Assembly (NCBI RefSeq): GCF_000373245.1 | Contig: NZ_KB890738.1 | Location: 248,001 to 312,000, forward strand | Origin: Echinicola pacifica DSM 19836 | GTDB taxonomy: Bacteria; Bacteroidota; Bacteroidia; Cytophagales; Cyclobacteriaceae | DNA: 64,000 nt | Reading direction: 5' to 3' | Part shown: positions 54,773 to 63,855 of the stretch, piece by piece | Position numbering within the stretch: the stretch's first letter is position 1 | Layout of the letters: each line of letters starts with the position of its first letter | Notes under the pieces: generated by a model | What the model saw: only the letters and a program-made list of their open reading frames with translations | Database searches by the model: none | Told to the model about the DNA's origin: nothing | Translations under genes and position numbers: made by a program

Positions 54773-55216
54773 TTGAACATCAAGCAGGATACAGCAAAAA
54801 TTACCACCAATTGGTTATTTTGAATAAAAATAATTAAAACTCACCAATAAAATAGTTATTTCTAAGCCACTGATCATTTTATCTTGGCTGTAATGTGCCA
54901 ATTCCTAAGGAATTCGACTAAAGCCATCGAAAAACCAGTCGTCATTCAAAAATCACTCAGTTCATCAATGGGACAAAAAGATATATTAGCCGAATAAATC
55001 ACGGAACGTAAATCCAGCTCTGAATAAGGTTGATAATTGTATTATTATGAAGCTTTAAAAATGACTAATCACAAAATAGCCCAACGCTTATAAATTGAAA
55101 TGGGCTTAGGCTATAAGTGAATCAATAAATCAACCCCTTCCAAATGCAACTGAATATATTCCGAGGCAATCCTATGCTACCTCCGACTATATGCTATCGT
55201 GGCCTTTAGCTAATTG
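54773..55216. other. Non-coding gap between cargo gene and rhomboid operon terminator
   Basis: About 445 bases of AT-rich sequence. No exact promoter box for the cargo gene on minus; nothing recognised. Confidence 0.5.
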
Positions 55217-55271
55217 AAAAAAAAAGAAAAACCGCTCCAGACCTGCTACACGAGCTAAGATCCAGAGCGGT
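55217..55271 (-). terminator. Terminator of the mutL-rhomboid operon
   Basis: Stem ACCGCTCTGGA / TCTGGAGCGGT-like arms around a 20-base loop with TTTTTCTTTTTTTTT on minus. Confidence 0.82.
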
Positions 55272-55300
55272 ATAAGGTTGATCCTTATAAAGCAGAACTT

Positions 55301-56221
55301 TTACTTATTCGAATATTCGAATAGTTTTCGTTTTTCTTCTTTGGACAGGCTATCATAGCCTTTATCTGCTATCTTATCGAGAATACGATCAATTTCTTCC
55401 TGGGTAGTGGCCGAATTACTGCTTGATTTTACTTCAGAGTCCTTGAGAGGCTCACTTTTATAAGGAGGATTCTTTTTTCTATAGGAGACTTTCACATTAG
55501 GTCTTCCGGCTATAATACTTTCAAAAAACCTCCCCACAGCCTGCACAGGCACTCCAAGGTCGGTTCCTTTGCGAAGCAAAATAATATAAAAATAGCCCAG
55601 CGCAGCACCACCTAAGTGAGCCAGCTCACCACCGGCATTACTTCCTGTGCTATTGGCAAAGGCAATAATGACGTAGAATATAGCAATGTATTTAATCTTC
55701 ACATCCCCTAAAAGCAATAGGCGGAAGGAGGTATCTGGGCTCAGCGTGGCAGCGCCTACCACTATCGCATATACCCCTGCACTTGCGCCAAGCATCAAGG
55801 CGGCATCCCGTTGTTCGATAAAGTAGGGTGCAAAATTATACATGATTAAGTACAATAGCCCACCTGCCAGGCCCCCAAGAATATATAGATTGGCTAATTT
55901 TCTACTTCCCAAAAACTCCTGCACCATCAGCCCAAACCAATACAAAAAGAGCATATTGAAGAGGATATGAAAGAGCCCCTCATGTAAAAACATATAGGTG
56001 AAAATGGACCAAGGCTGTAGAATAAGGCGGTCCAGGGCGGCCGGCATCATGAGCTTGGACATTATCTCCTGATAAATCCCCTCTGCTCCGCCAATGGTGA
56101 GAAATACTTTCAACACTAAAAACACCAGAAACACCAGGATATTAATAGCCATAATTTTATATAGACTATTATCCTTTTGGGTAAAAGCATTCTTAAGGTA
56201 ATACCAAAATCCTCCGTACAT
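55301..56221 (-). CDS. Rhomboid family intramembrane protease with C-terminal tail (second rhomboid)
   Basis: 306 residues with about six transmembrane helices. Catalytic motif GASAGVYAIVVGA (GxSxG serine) and GGELAHLGGAALGYFY (histidine). The helix-2 region has FTYMFLHEGLFHILFNMLFLYW with the conserved His/Asn. A soluble tail (about 220-306) ends in TQEEIDRILDKIADKGYDSL and KEEKRKLFEYS, the small conserved C-terminal domain (DUF6576-like) often found on Bacteroidota rhomboids. It cuts single-pass membrane proteins; substrate unknown. Two bases after the first rhomboid. Confidence 0.88.
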   Translation of the reverse strand: MYGGFWYYLKNAFTQKDNSLYKIMAINILVFLVFLVLKVFLTIGGAEGIYQEIMSKLMMPAALDRLILQPWSIFTYMFLHEGLFHILFNMLFLYWFGLMVQEFLGSRKLANLYILGGLAGGLLYLIMYNFAPYFIEQRDAALMLGASAGVYAIVVGAATLSPDTSFRLLLLGDVKIKYIAIFYVIIAFANSTGSNAGGELAHLGGAALGYFYIILLRKGTDLGVPVQAVGRFFESIIAGRPNVKVSYRKKNPPYKSEPLKDSEVKSSSNSATTQEEIDRILDKIADKGYDSLSKEEKRKLFEYSNK

Positions 56222-56223
56222 AA

Positions 56224-57015
56224 TTAATAAAAGCTAGCTCGGTTCTTTTTCCAAAATAATACCAATACGGCACCAATAAGTAAGCCACTAAGGTGAGCAA
56301 AATGTGCCACATTATCTGCGGGATTGCTCACCACTATATTATAAACAGTATATAGACCATAAAAGGTTACCATATATTTTGCCTTGATGGGGATGGGAGG
56401 GAAGAGCAGAAACAGCTGGGTATTCGGAAACAACATCCCAAAAGCCACCAAGATCCCAAACAATGCGCCGGAGGCTCCCACCATCGGCGTATTCCCCTTA
56501 TCCTGACGCACCTTGTTCATGCTATTTTTGGCCTCCTGAATATACGTTTCATTATCAGGATTACGGCTAAATTCGTCAATAAAATCATATACTGCCGAAT
56601 TGTATAAATAGCTGTTTTCTGAAACAAATTTATTGAATACCTCAGGATCGGGGTCATTATAGAAGGCCTCCACTTGGGTATTGAGCTGGTTCATCTGATA
56701 AGAGGTATATCCCGCATATAGTACTCCAGAACCGATCCCGCAGACCATCCAGAGGATCAGTAATTTTTTGGGACCTAAAAACTGCTCTAGTAAAGGCCCA
56801 AAAACAAACAGTCCAAACATATTGCTAATCAGATGCCAGAGGTTGGCATGCATAAACATATACGATAAGAACTGAAAAGGCTTAAAATAACTGCTCTGAA
56901 TATAATAAAGCGGAAACCACATTTGAAGCACTGGCAGCAGGTAAGATGCCACGACAAATAGGCCAACGTTGATGAGCAATAAGTTTTTGACAACGGGTGT
57001 TAAGGATCTGAACAT
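56224..57015 (-). CDS. Rhomboid family intramembrane protease with internal insertion (first rhomboid)
   Basis: 263 residues with about six helices. Has HANLWHLISNMFGLFVFG, MVGASGALFGILVAFG (catalytic Ser in GASG) and NVAHFAHLSGLLIGAVLV with the His. A polar insert of about 65 residues (about 105-172: LNTQVEAFYNDPDPEVFN, in part, to NKVRQDKGNTP) lies between two helices, likely on the outer side. It follows mutL by 5 bases and precedes the other rhomboid by 2, so all are co-transcribed. Both rhomboids keep the catalytic dyad. Confidence 0.87.
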   Translation of the reverse strand: MFRSLTPVVKNLLLINVGLFVVASYLLPVLQMWFPLYYIQSSYFKPFQFLSYMFMHANLWHLISNMFGLFVFGPLLEQFLGPKKLLILWMVCGIGSGVLYAGYTSYQMNQLNTQVEAFYNDPDPEVFNKFVSENSYLYNSAVYDFIDEFSRNPDNETYIQEAKNSMNKVRQDKGNTPMVGASGALFGILVAFGMLFPNTQLFLLFPPIPIKAKYMVTFYGLYTVYNIVVSNPADNVAHFAHLSGLLIGAVLVLFWKKNRASFY

Positions 57016-57020
57016 AGATA

Positions 57021-58913
57021 TTATTTATCGAAAAAACTCTGAATTCTATTTAAATCAAGTTTAACAAAGGTTTTGTTCCCTGAAAGTCCATAATTTGGAT
57101 TTTGGCAGGCAAATAATTGTCCCACCAGGGTTTCCATTTCCTGACTATTCAGTTTTAGGCCACGTTTGATAGAGGACTTTTTGGCCAATGATCGCGCCAG
57201 ATTTTCCTTGGTATCCAAGGAAAGCTCAGATTTGAAATGCTTAAATTGCTCCAACAGCCCCTCAAAAAGGGCTTTTTCATTATTAATAGAGACATCCGCG
57301 GGCACCCCCTTGATAAGAAGGGTATTCTTTCCAAATTCCTCAATCACAAAACCCAGACGGCTAAGCTCCTCATGCAGACCTACGGCCAAGGTATAATCGG
57401 CCATGCTCAAATCTATGCTTTGTGGGAATAGGCACTGCTGTGATGCTCCTCCGGAATTTTGAAGTTGACGAATATACCTTTCGTATAATATCCGCTCATG
57501 ACTCGCCTGCTGATCAATAAGTAATAAGCCTGTCCCTAGCTGGGTGACGATATAGCTCAGCTCTACCTGAAAGGTACTTCCTTTAGAAGCCTTCTCTGCG
57601 GGGCTAGGTTCCACCCAATTGTGCAAAGTAGGCTCTCTTTCCACCTCATTGGCCTTGCTGCTGAAGGTCAGGGTCTCGGTGTCTGGATCTGAATTGGCAT
57701 CTGAATCAGTCGCTGCTCTCATAGCCGAAGCACGTAAATCATCTACTGAGGAATCTACCCCTTCAAACATCCTCTCCCACTCAGAAGTATCCTTCTTTTT
57801 GTAAAGTGGAGAAGTGAAGGTTTTATAGCTATTCTCTCTACCGACCTCCTCCTGCTTGGCAAGATCATTTTTCCAATTTTCTGAAAAGTTCACATCCATG
57901 CTAAAATCCAGGGTGGGCACCACATTATGGGCGCCTAGAGCTTGCTTGACGCCAGCCCTTACCACCGAATAGATCGTTCGCTCATCGTCAAATTTGATTT
58001 CTGTTTTGGTCGGATGGACATTTATATCGATATGCGAAGGGTCAATTTCAAGGAAAAGCACATAAAACGGGTGCTGGTCAGCACTCATAAGCCCTTCATA
58101 TGCATTGGCCACTGCATGGTGCAGGTAGTTACTTTTTATATAGCGGTTATTTACGAAGAAATACTGCTCGCCACGTGATTTCTTAGCATTCTCGGGTTTG
58201 CCGACATAGCCTTTTATCTTGACATGGGGAGAGTCCTCCTCGCAATACACCAGCTGAGATTGGTAGTTTTTGCCAAACATCCCCACAACCCTCTGGCTTA
58301 GTTTGCCAGCGCCCAATTTATAAAGCTCCATTTCATTATGCATCAGGCTAAAGCACACTTCTGGATATGACAGCGCCACGCGCTGAAACTCCTCCACGAT
58401 ATGCTTCATCTCCACGGGATTGGACTTGAGAAAATTCCTTCGTGCAGGCACATTAAAAAAAAGGTTTTTTACGGCGATGGAAGTTCCCACCTGGCAGACC
58501 ACGGGCTCCTGCTTCTTCACTTCTGATCCTTCTATGCAGATCATGCTGCCCAGCTCCTCATCAGCAGTTCTGGTCTTCAACTCCACTTGGGCCACGGCCG
58601 CGATGGAAGCCATCGCTTCCCCTCTAAATCCAAAGGTGCGGATGGCAAATAAATCTTCTGAGCTTCGGATTTTGGAGGTGGCGTGCCGCTCAAAGCACAT
58701 TCTGGCATCTGTAAGGCTCATTCCTTTGCCATTATCGATCACCTGAATAAGCATTTTCCCTGCTTCCTTCACCACCACTTGAATATCGGTCGCTCCCGCA
58801 TCGACGGAGTTCTCCATGAGCTCCTTCAATGCCGAAGCCGGCCGTTGTACCACTTCACCTGCAGCAATCTGATTGGCAATCGCGTCAGGCAAAAGTTGGA
58901 TAATGTCACTCAT
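57021..58913 (-). CDS. mutL: DNA mismatch repair protein MutL
   Basis: Couples MutS mismatch recognition to strand removal. 630 residues. The N-terminal GHKL ATPase is intact: AGEVVQRPASALKELMENSVDAGA, VIDNGKGM, RHATSKI, FGFRGEAMASIA. After a linker (about 330-440), the C-terminal domain's endonuclease motif DQHA(x)2E(x)4E reads D467-Q-Q-A-S-H-E473-RILY-E478, with His replaced by Gln, and no CPHGRP-like metal motif is visible near the end (ACQNPNYGLSG instead). Overlaps an upstream small membrane gene by 8 bases. Confidence 0.94.
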   Translation of the reverse strand: MSDIIQLLPDAIANQIAAGEVVQRPASALKELMENSVDAGATDIQVVVKEAGKMLIQVIDNGKGMSLTDARMCFERHATSKIRSSEDLFAIRTFGFRGEAMASIAAVAQVELKTRTADEELGSMICIEGSEVKKQEPVVCQVGTSIAVKNLFFNVPARRNFLKSNPVEMKHIVEEFQRVALSYPEVCFSLMHNEMELYKLGAGKLSQRVVGMFGKNYQSQLVYCEEDSPHVKIKGYVGKPENAKKSRGEQYFFVNNRYIKSNYLHHAVANAYEGLMSADQHPFYVLFLEIDPSHIDINVHPTKTEIKFDDERTIYSVVRAGVKQALGAHNVVPTLDFSMDVNFSENWKNDLAKQEEVGRENSYKTFTSPLYKKKDTSEWERMFEGVDSSVDDLRASAMRAATDSDANSDPDTETLTFSSKANEVEREPTLHNWVEPSPAEKASKGSTFQVELSYIVTQLGTGLLLIDQQASHERILYERYIRQLQNSGGASQQCLFPQSIDLSMADYTLAVGLHEELSRLGFVIEEFGKNTLLIKGVPADVSINNEKALFEGLLEQFKHFKSELSLDTKENLARSLAKKSSIKRGLKLNSQEMETLVGQLFACQNPNYGLSGNKTFVKLDLNRIQSFFDK

Positions 58914-59322
58914 TCTTTTTTCCTTTCATTCGTATAAAAAATAAGACCGCAGCGATGCCTAATCCTATATACAATAGTATATAAAGTGCATCCGGTCCCC
59001 AATATAAATAGCCAGTAATCGTCCCTACCAACACGAGAAGGATCATTAGCCGGATCATTCCTGCACTGCTCAGCAGATCTGCAGGCTTATTGCGAATGGG
59101 GCCACCCTGTGTAAACGCCCCTCGTATAGAGGAATTACCCTTGGAACCATAAGCAGCCTCAATCTCACTCCTCCTCTCGGGAGTCAACAAACCCTCAACC
59201 TCCAGCTCCTTTTTGATTCTGGAGGTACGCTGTTCGATTTCTTCTTTGACTGGATCATAGTGCCTGGCATGTATTTCAAAGCGCATGGGCCTGGCTGTCC
59301 TAAATATTGATGGAAATTTCAT
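58906..59322 (-). CDS. Conserved Bacteroidota hypothetical protein, two membrane helices
   Basis: 138 residues. N-terminal cytoplasmic part FEIHARHYDPVKEEIEQRTSRIKKEL (given in part) is charged and helical; two transmembrane helices lie near 88-105 and 112-130 and the end is basic. The stop overlaps the mutL ATG by 8 bases, so translation is coupled. No domain name recognised; it is seen as a conserved neighbour of mutL in this lineage (inference). The first ATG at 59322 or a second at 59286 could start it. Confidence 0.7.
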   Translation of the reverse strand: MKFPSIFRTARPMRFEIHARHYDPVKEEIEQRTSRIKKELEVEGLLTPERRSEIEAAYGSKGNSSIRGAFTQGGPIRNKPADLLSSAGMIRLMILLVLVGTITGYLYWGPDALYILLYIGLGIAAVLFFIRMKGKKNE

Positions 59323-59418
59323 GATGAAAATTAATTCAGTTATACTTTACTTACGTACATTGACATAATCAATGTTGTGGTTATGCCTAAATTAATGGAC
59401 AGATGCCTGAATATTACG

Positions 59419-59426
59419 TATGTTTG
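59419..59426 (+). promoter_or_regulatory. Candidate promoter of the GH3-beta-lactamase gene (TATGTTTG)
   Basis: Exact TAnnTTTG match, about 80 bases ahead of the ATG at 59507; -33 weak. Confidence 0.4.
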
Positions 59427-59506
59427 AAGATCAATAGTAGCTATAAGCTAACTGTAATCTATACAAAGTTATTTTAAATTTTAAGCAATAAAAATTAATC
59501 AATCGC

Positions 59507-62473
59507 ATGAATCGAAAAGTTTGGAGTATTGCCCTGATCATTGGGGCAATTTTGTGTGGGGGCATATCTTTTTCATTTACTTCTGATCGTGAGGCCATTA
59601 CTAAGGACCCACTTCGCACGCAGGATGCAGAGGCGCAGCTAGCCTGGGTAGATAGTGTTTTTAATACCATGACTTTTGAGGAGCGTCTTGGGCAGCTATT
59701 TATGGTCGCTGCTTATTCTAATAAGACCGCAAGCCATAAGCAACAAATCGCTAATCTCATCAAAAATGAAAATCTTGGCGGTCTGATCTTTTTTCAAGGT
59801 GGCCCCAAAAGACAGGGAAATCTCACCAATTATTACCAATCTATCAGCAAAGTACCTCTATTCCTCGCCATGGATGCAGAGTGGGGCGTAAGCATGCGGC
59901 TAGACTCCGTCATGAAATTCCCAAAGCAAATGACCCTTGGCGCCATCCAAGAGGAAGACCTGATCTACGAAATGGGAACTGAAATTGCCCGACAATTCAA
60001 AAGCCTCGGAATGCATATCAACTTTGCACCAGTGGTGGATGTCAATTCTAATCCTGACAACCCTGTCATTGGCTATCGGTCTTTTGGAGAACAAAAGGAA
60101 AATGTCACCCGCAAGTCCGTGGCCTATATGAAGGGGCTGCAGGATCATGGGATTATGGCCAATGCTAAGCACTTCCCCGGCCATGGTGATACCGATGCCG
60201 ACTCCCATTATACCACCCCCGTCATCAATAACTCCGCAGATCAGATCAAAAACATTGACTTATACCCCTATCGGAAATTGATCCAGGAGGACCTCATGAG
60301 TGTCATGGTTGCACACCTGCATATCCCCTCCCTGGGGACTAGCTCAGGCATGCCCACCACACTGAGCCCTGATGTGGTCAATCAGCTTCTAAAGAAAGAC
60401 CTCGGCTTCCAAGGCCTAGTCTTCACAGATGCTCTGAATATGAAGGGAGTCAGCAGCCTGCATCCTCCCGGAGAGGTGGACTTGCTTGCCCTGATGGCGG
60501 GCAATGATGTATTGCTCTATGCAGAAGATGTACCTCGCTCCAAAAAATTGATCTTACAGGCTGTGGCCGAAGGCAAGATCAGCCAGGAGGAAATCGACCT
60601 GCGCATCAGGAAAATCCTTAAAGCGAAATATTGGGCAGGGCTGAACCACAGCCAAAAAGTGGAAACCAAGAAACTGACCCAACGACTAACGACCTACGAC
60701 ACTCAGGCGCTTATCGAACGGCTCTATGCAGCCTCCATGACCCTGGTCTCCAATAAGGGCGATTTCCTACCCATCAAAAATCAAGATTTGCTTAAAATGG
60801 CCTCCATCACCATTGGGGATGATGGGGAGACCTTCCGGGAATATCTGGACAAATATGGGGAGTTTAAGCATTTTAAATTAAACCAAAATAGCAATAGCCA
60901 GAACTATAAAGCCCTTGAGGAGAACCTCAGAGATTATAATACCATCGTGGTGGGTGTGATGGATGTCAGCAATAGTCCACGAAGGAAATTTGGCATCAAA
61001 GAATCAGACATGTATTTCCTCCAGGAGCTAAGCGAAAAGTATAATGTCATCACTGTTTTATTTGGCAATGCCTATGCGGCCAAATACATGGACAAGCTGC
61101 CCAACCTGCTCATTGCTTATGAAGAAAATGACTATACCGAGAAGCTGGCACCACAGGTGATCTTTGGGGCACGCCCTGTAAATGGCGCCCTTCCGGCGAC
61201 GGTCAGCGATAAGCTTCCCGCAGGCCAATCCATCTCTTTGGAAGCCATTGGCAGATTAGGATATGCTGAGCCAGAGAATGAAGGCCTGAATAGCCTAAGC
61301 CTAAACGGCATTGATGAGATCGTAAACGCAGCAATCCGCCGAAAATCCACTCCTGGAGCAACGGTCCTAGTGGCCAAAAACGGTAACGTGATCTTTGAAA
61401 AGGCATATGGGTACCTAGACTATAATAATACAGAGCCTGTGACCACGCAGACCATTTATGACCTGGCCTCCATCACCAAGGTCATGGCCACCACCCAAGC
61501 CATGATGTTTCTCTCCAGCCGGGGACTGGTAGATATGAATGAGCCGATCGGGAAATACCTGCCCGAGCTGAAAGGCACCAATAAGGAAGGGCTTCTCATC
61601 AAAGATATCATGGCTCACGAATCAGGCCTGGCACCGTGGATTCCTCATTATACCAATACCATCAAGTCCGGCAACTGGGATTCCTATTATTATCATAAAG
61701 AGAAATCTGAAGGCTATGACCTGCAGATCTCCAGCCATATGTATGGCGCCAACTACCTCCCGGATAGCGTCTGGAAGTGGACGGTGGCCTCTGATTTGAG
61801 GCGCTTGCCTGCTGGAAAAAAAAAATACGATTATAAGTATTCAGATGTGGGGATGTATCTTCTTCACCGCTTGATCGAGAAGTCCGTGAATCAGCCCCTC
61901 AATGAATTCCTTGAGCAAAATTTTTATCGCCCATTGGGGATTTATTCTCTCATCTACCACCCTTTGGAGAAGTTTGAGCCTGGCCGTATCGCCCCTACCG
62001 AAAATGACCTGATCTTCCGCAAGGATCTCATCCGAGGCTATGTCCATGATCCCGGGGCAGCGATGTACGGCGGAGTGGCCGGCCACGCAGGCCTCTTTGG
62101 TACCGCCCATGATATGGCCGTGATGATGCAGCTGATGCTTCAGGGAGGAAGCTATGGCGGGGTAAACCTCATCGACAAAAACACCGTTAGTGAATTTACA
62201 AAGCGCCAATCCAAAGAAAGTCGTCGTGGCTGGGGCTGGGATAAGCCCGACCCAGAAAAGGGAAAAGGCGCCTCCGCGGGCAAATTGGCGAGCAAAAAGA
62301 GTTTTGGCCATACGGGATTTACAGGTACTGCCGTATGGGCTGATCCAGAGGAGGATCTCATTTATGTTTTTCTTTCCAATAGAGTTTATCCTAATGCCAG
62401 CAACAACTCACTGCTGAGAGATAATGTAAGGACGGATATCCACGACCTCATCTACCAGTCGATGGTAAAATGA
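59507..62473 (+). CDS. GH3 beta-N-acetylhexosaminidase (NagZ-like) fused to a beta-lactamase/serine hydrolase domain
   Basis: 988 residues. Signal anchor in the first 25. The GH3 domain (about 45-380) has the NagZ signature KHFPGHGDTDADSHYTTPVI and nucleophile Asp in VFTDALNMKG; then a GH3 C-domain (about 400-580). The C-terminal part (about 600-980) is a class C beta-lactamase/DD-peptidase-like domain with S655-I-T-K658, YSDVG in the Y-x-N place (Asp for Asn) and KSFGHTGFTGT. NagZ removes GlcNAc from muropeptides; the second domain may be a carboxypeptidase, esterase or lactamase. The fusion is known in Bacteroidota. Not near murQ but functionally related. Confidence 0.88.
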   Translation: MNRKVWSIALIIGAILCGGISFSFTSDREAITKDPLRTQDAEAQLAWVDSVFNTMTFEERLGQLFMVAAYSNKTASHKQQIANLIKNENLGGLIFFQGGPKRQGNLTNYYQSISKVPLFLAMDAEWGVSMRLDSVMKFPKQMTLGAIQEEDLIYEMGTEIARQFKSLGMHINFAPVVDVNSNPDNPVIGYRSFGEQKENVTRKSVAYMKGLQDHGIMANAKHFPGHGDTDADSHYTTPVINNSADQIKNIDLYPYRKLIQEDLMSVMVAHLHIPSLGTSSGMPTTLSPDVVNQLLKKDLGFQGLVFTDALNMKGVSSLHPPGEVDLLALMAGNDVLLYAEDVPRSKKLILQAVAEGKISQEEIDLRIRKILKAKYWAGLNHSQKVETKKLTQRLTTYDTQALIERLYAASMTLVSNKGDFLPIKNQDLLKMASITIGDDGETFREYLDKYGEFKHFKLNQNSNSQNYKALEENLRDYNTIVVGVMDVSNSPRRKFGIKESDMYFLQELSEKYNVITVLFGNAYAAKYMDKLPNLLIAYEENDYTEKLAPQVIFGARPVNGALPATVSDKLPAGQSISLEAIGRLGYAEPENEGLNSLSLNGIDEIVNAAIRRKSTPGATVLVAKNGNVIFEKAYGYLDYNNTEPVTTQTIYDLASITKVMATTQAMMFLSSRGLVDMNEPIGKYLPELKGTNKEGLLIKDIMAHESGLAPWIPHYTNTIKSGNWDSYYYHKEKSEGYDLQISSHMYGANYLPDSVWKWTVASDLRRLPAGKKKYDYKYSDVGMYLLHRLIEKSVNQPLNEFLEQNFYRPLGIYSLIYHPLEKFEPGRIAPTENDLIFRKDLIRGYVHDPGAAMYGGVAGHAGLFGTAHDMAVMMQLMLQGGSYGGVNLIDKNTVSEFTKRQSKESRRGWGWDKPDPEKGKGASAGKLASKKSFGHTGFTGTAVWADPEEDLIYVFLSNRVYPNASNNSLLRDNVRTDIHDLIYQSMVK

Positions 62474-62561
62474 TTAAAAGTTGGGGCGATATGAACAAAA
62501 ATTCCTTATGTTAGGTTATAGCTTCAACATTTGAGAAAATAAGATTTTTAATTCGAAAATC

Positions 62562-63701
62562 ATGAAAATTGGAATTATATGTTATCCTACCTTTGGTGGG
62601 AGTGGTGTAGTGGCCACCGAATTGGGCAAAGCCCTAGCCAAAGAAGGACATCAGGTTCATTTCATCACGTATAAGCAGCCTTCCCGACTTGATTTTTTGA
62701 GTGAAAATCTATTTTATCATGAAGTAGCCATCAAGAGTTATCCTTTATTTGAGCATGCACCTTACGAGCTGGCGCTGGCCAGCAAGATGGTGAATGTGGT
62801 GAAATTTGAGAAACTCGATGTATTGCATGTTCACTATGCTATACCCCATGCTTCTGCGGCTTATATGGCTAAGCAGATCCTCAAAACACAGGGGATCACC
62901 ATTCCCGTGGTCACCACACTGCACGGTACAGACATCACCTTGGTAGGCAAAGACCCCAGCTACGAGCCTGTGGTCACCTTCAGCATCAACCAGTCCGATG
63001 GCGTAACCGCTGTATCCGAAGACCTGAAACACGCTACTTACGAACTATTCGATATTCAGAAAGAAATACAAGTGATCCCTAACTTCATCGATCTGGATCG
63101 CTTCAAAAAACAAAGAAAAGAGCATTTCAAAAAAGCTATATGCCCCAATGACGAAAAACTGCTCGTCCATACTTCCAACTTCCGGAAGGTAAAAAGAGTA
63201 GAAGATGTCATCAAGGTATTTTATGAGGTGCGAAAGAAAATCCCTGCTAAACTATTGCTAGTAGGCGATGGCCCTGAGCGGGACAAAATGGAAAGACTCT
63301 GCCGCGAGCTGGGTACCTGTGAGGACACACGCTTTCTTGGCAAACTAGACGCTGTCGAGGAAGTGCTGTCTGTAGCGGATTTATTTATGATCCCCTCCGA
63401 AAAAGAAAGCTTTGGACTTGCCGCCCTGGAGGCCATGGCCTGTGAGGTCCCGGTACTGTCCTCAAATGCCGGCGGTATCCCTGAGCTAAATGTCGATGGA
63501 GAAACAGGCTATGCCTGTAATGTGGGTGATATCCCGGATATGACCACCAAGGCCCTTCACATCCTTGCAGACGAAAACCTTCCCGCCTTCAAAAAAAGAG
63601 CTTTGGAGCGAGCAAAAATGTTTGACGTTTCAAAAATCCTCCCTCTCTACGAGGACTTTTATAGAAAAACCATTCTCCAGACACGGGAACTTGCGAATTA
63701 A
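62562..63701 (+). CDS. bshA: N-acetyl-alpha-D-glucosaminyl L-malate synthase
   Basis: First enzyme of bacillithiol synthesis: joins GlcNAc from UDP-GlcNAc to L-malate. 379 residues, GT4 GT-B fold. Opening KIGIICYPTFGGSGVVATELG and LHVHYAIPHASAAYMAKQI are diagnostic of BshA; TTLHGTDITLVG and the C-terminal E-x7-E block PSEKESFGLAALEAMACEVPV follow. It implies that the cell makes bacillithiol, as known for many Bacteroidota. bshB and bshC are outside. It starts 88 bases after the GH3 fusion on the same strand, with no clear terminator between. Confidence 0.93.
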   Translation: MKIGIICYPTFGGSGVVATELGKALAKEGHQVHFITYKQPSRLDFLSENLFYHEVAIKSYPLFEHAPYELALASKMVNVVKFEKLDVLHVHYAIPHASAAYMAKQILKTQGITIPVVTTLHGTDITLVGKDPSYEPVVTFSINQSDGVTAVSEDLKHATYELFDIQKEIQVIPNFIDLDRFKKQRKEHFKKAICPNDEKLLVHTSNFRKVKRVEDVIKVFYEVRKKIPAKLLLVGDGPERDKMERLCRELGTCEDTRFLGKLDAVEEVLSVADLFMIPSEKESFGLAALEAMACEVPVLSSNAGGIPELNVDGETGYACNVGDIPDMTTKALHILADENLPAFKKRALERAKMFDVSKILPLYEDFYRKTILQTRELAN

Positions 63702-63755
63702 ATGATTTATATCATTATTTACTATAAAGTATAGGCCCTTTTGAAATCAAACCGT

Positions 63756-63763
63756 TAAATTTG
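63756..63763 (+). promoter_or_regulatory. Candidate promoter box TAAATTTG upstream of the last gene
   Basis: Exact TAnnTTTG match about 93 bases before ATG 63856; -33 not convincing. Confidence 0.4.
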
Positions 63764-63855
63764 TGAGAAATTCCAAAGCAGCCCCCTGCACCGCTTTACC
63801 TAATAACATGGTAAACAGGGAATTAACAAACAATTCAATAAAATAAACGAATAGG

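Noticed and set aside
59507-62473. An antibiotic-resistance beta-lactamase gene
   Set aside because: The beta-lactamase-like domain is fused to a NagZ-like enzyme and has YSD for YxN, so a cell-wall role is more likely.
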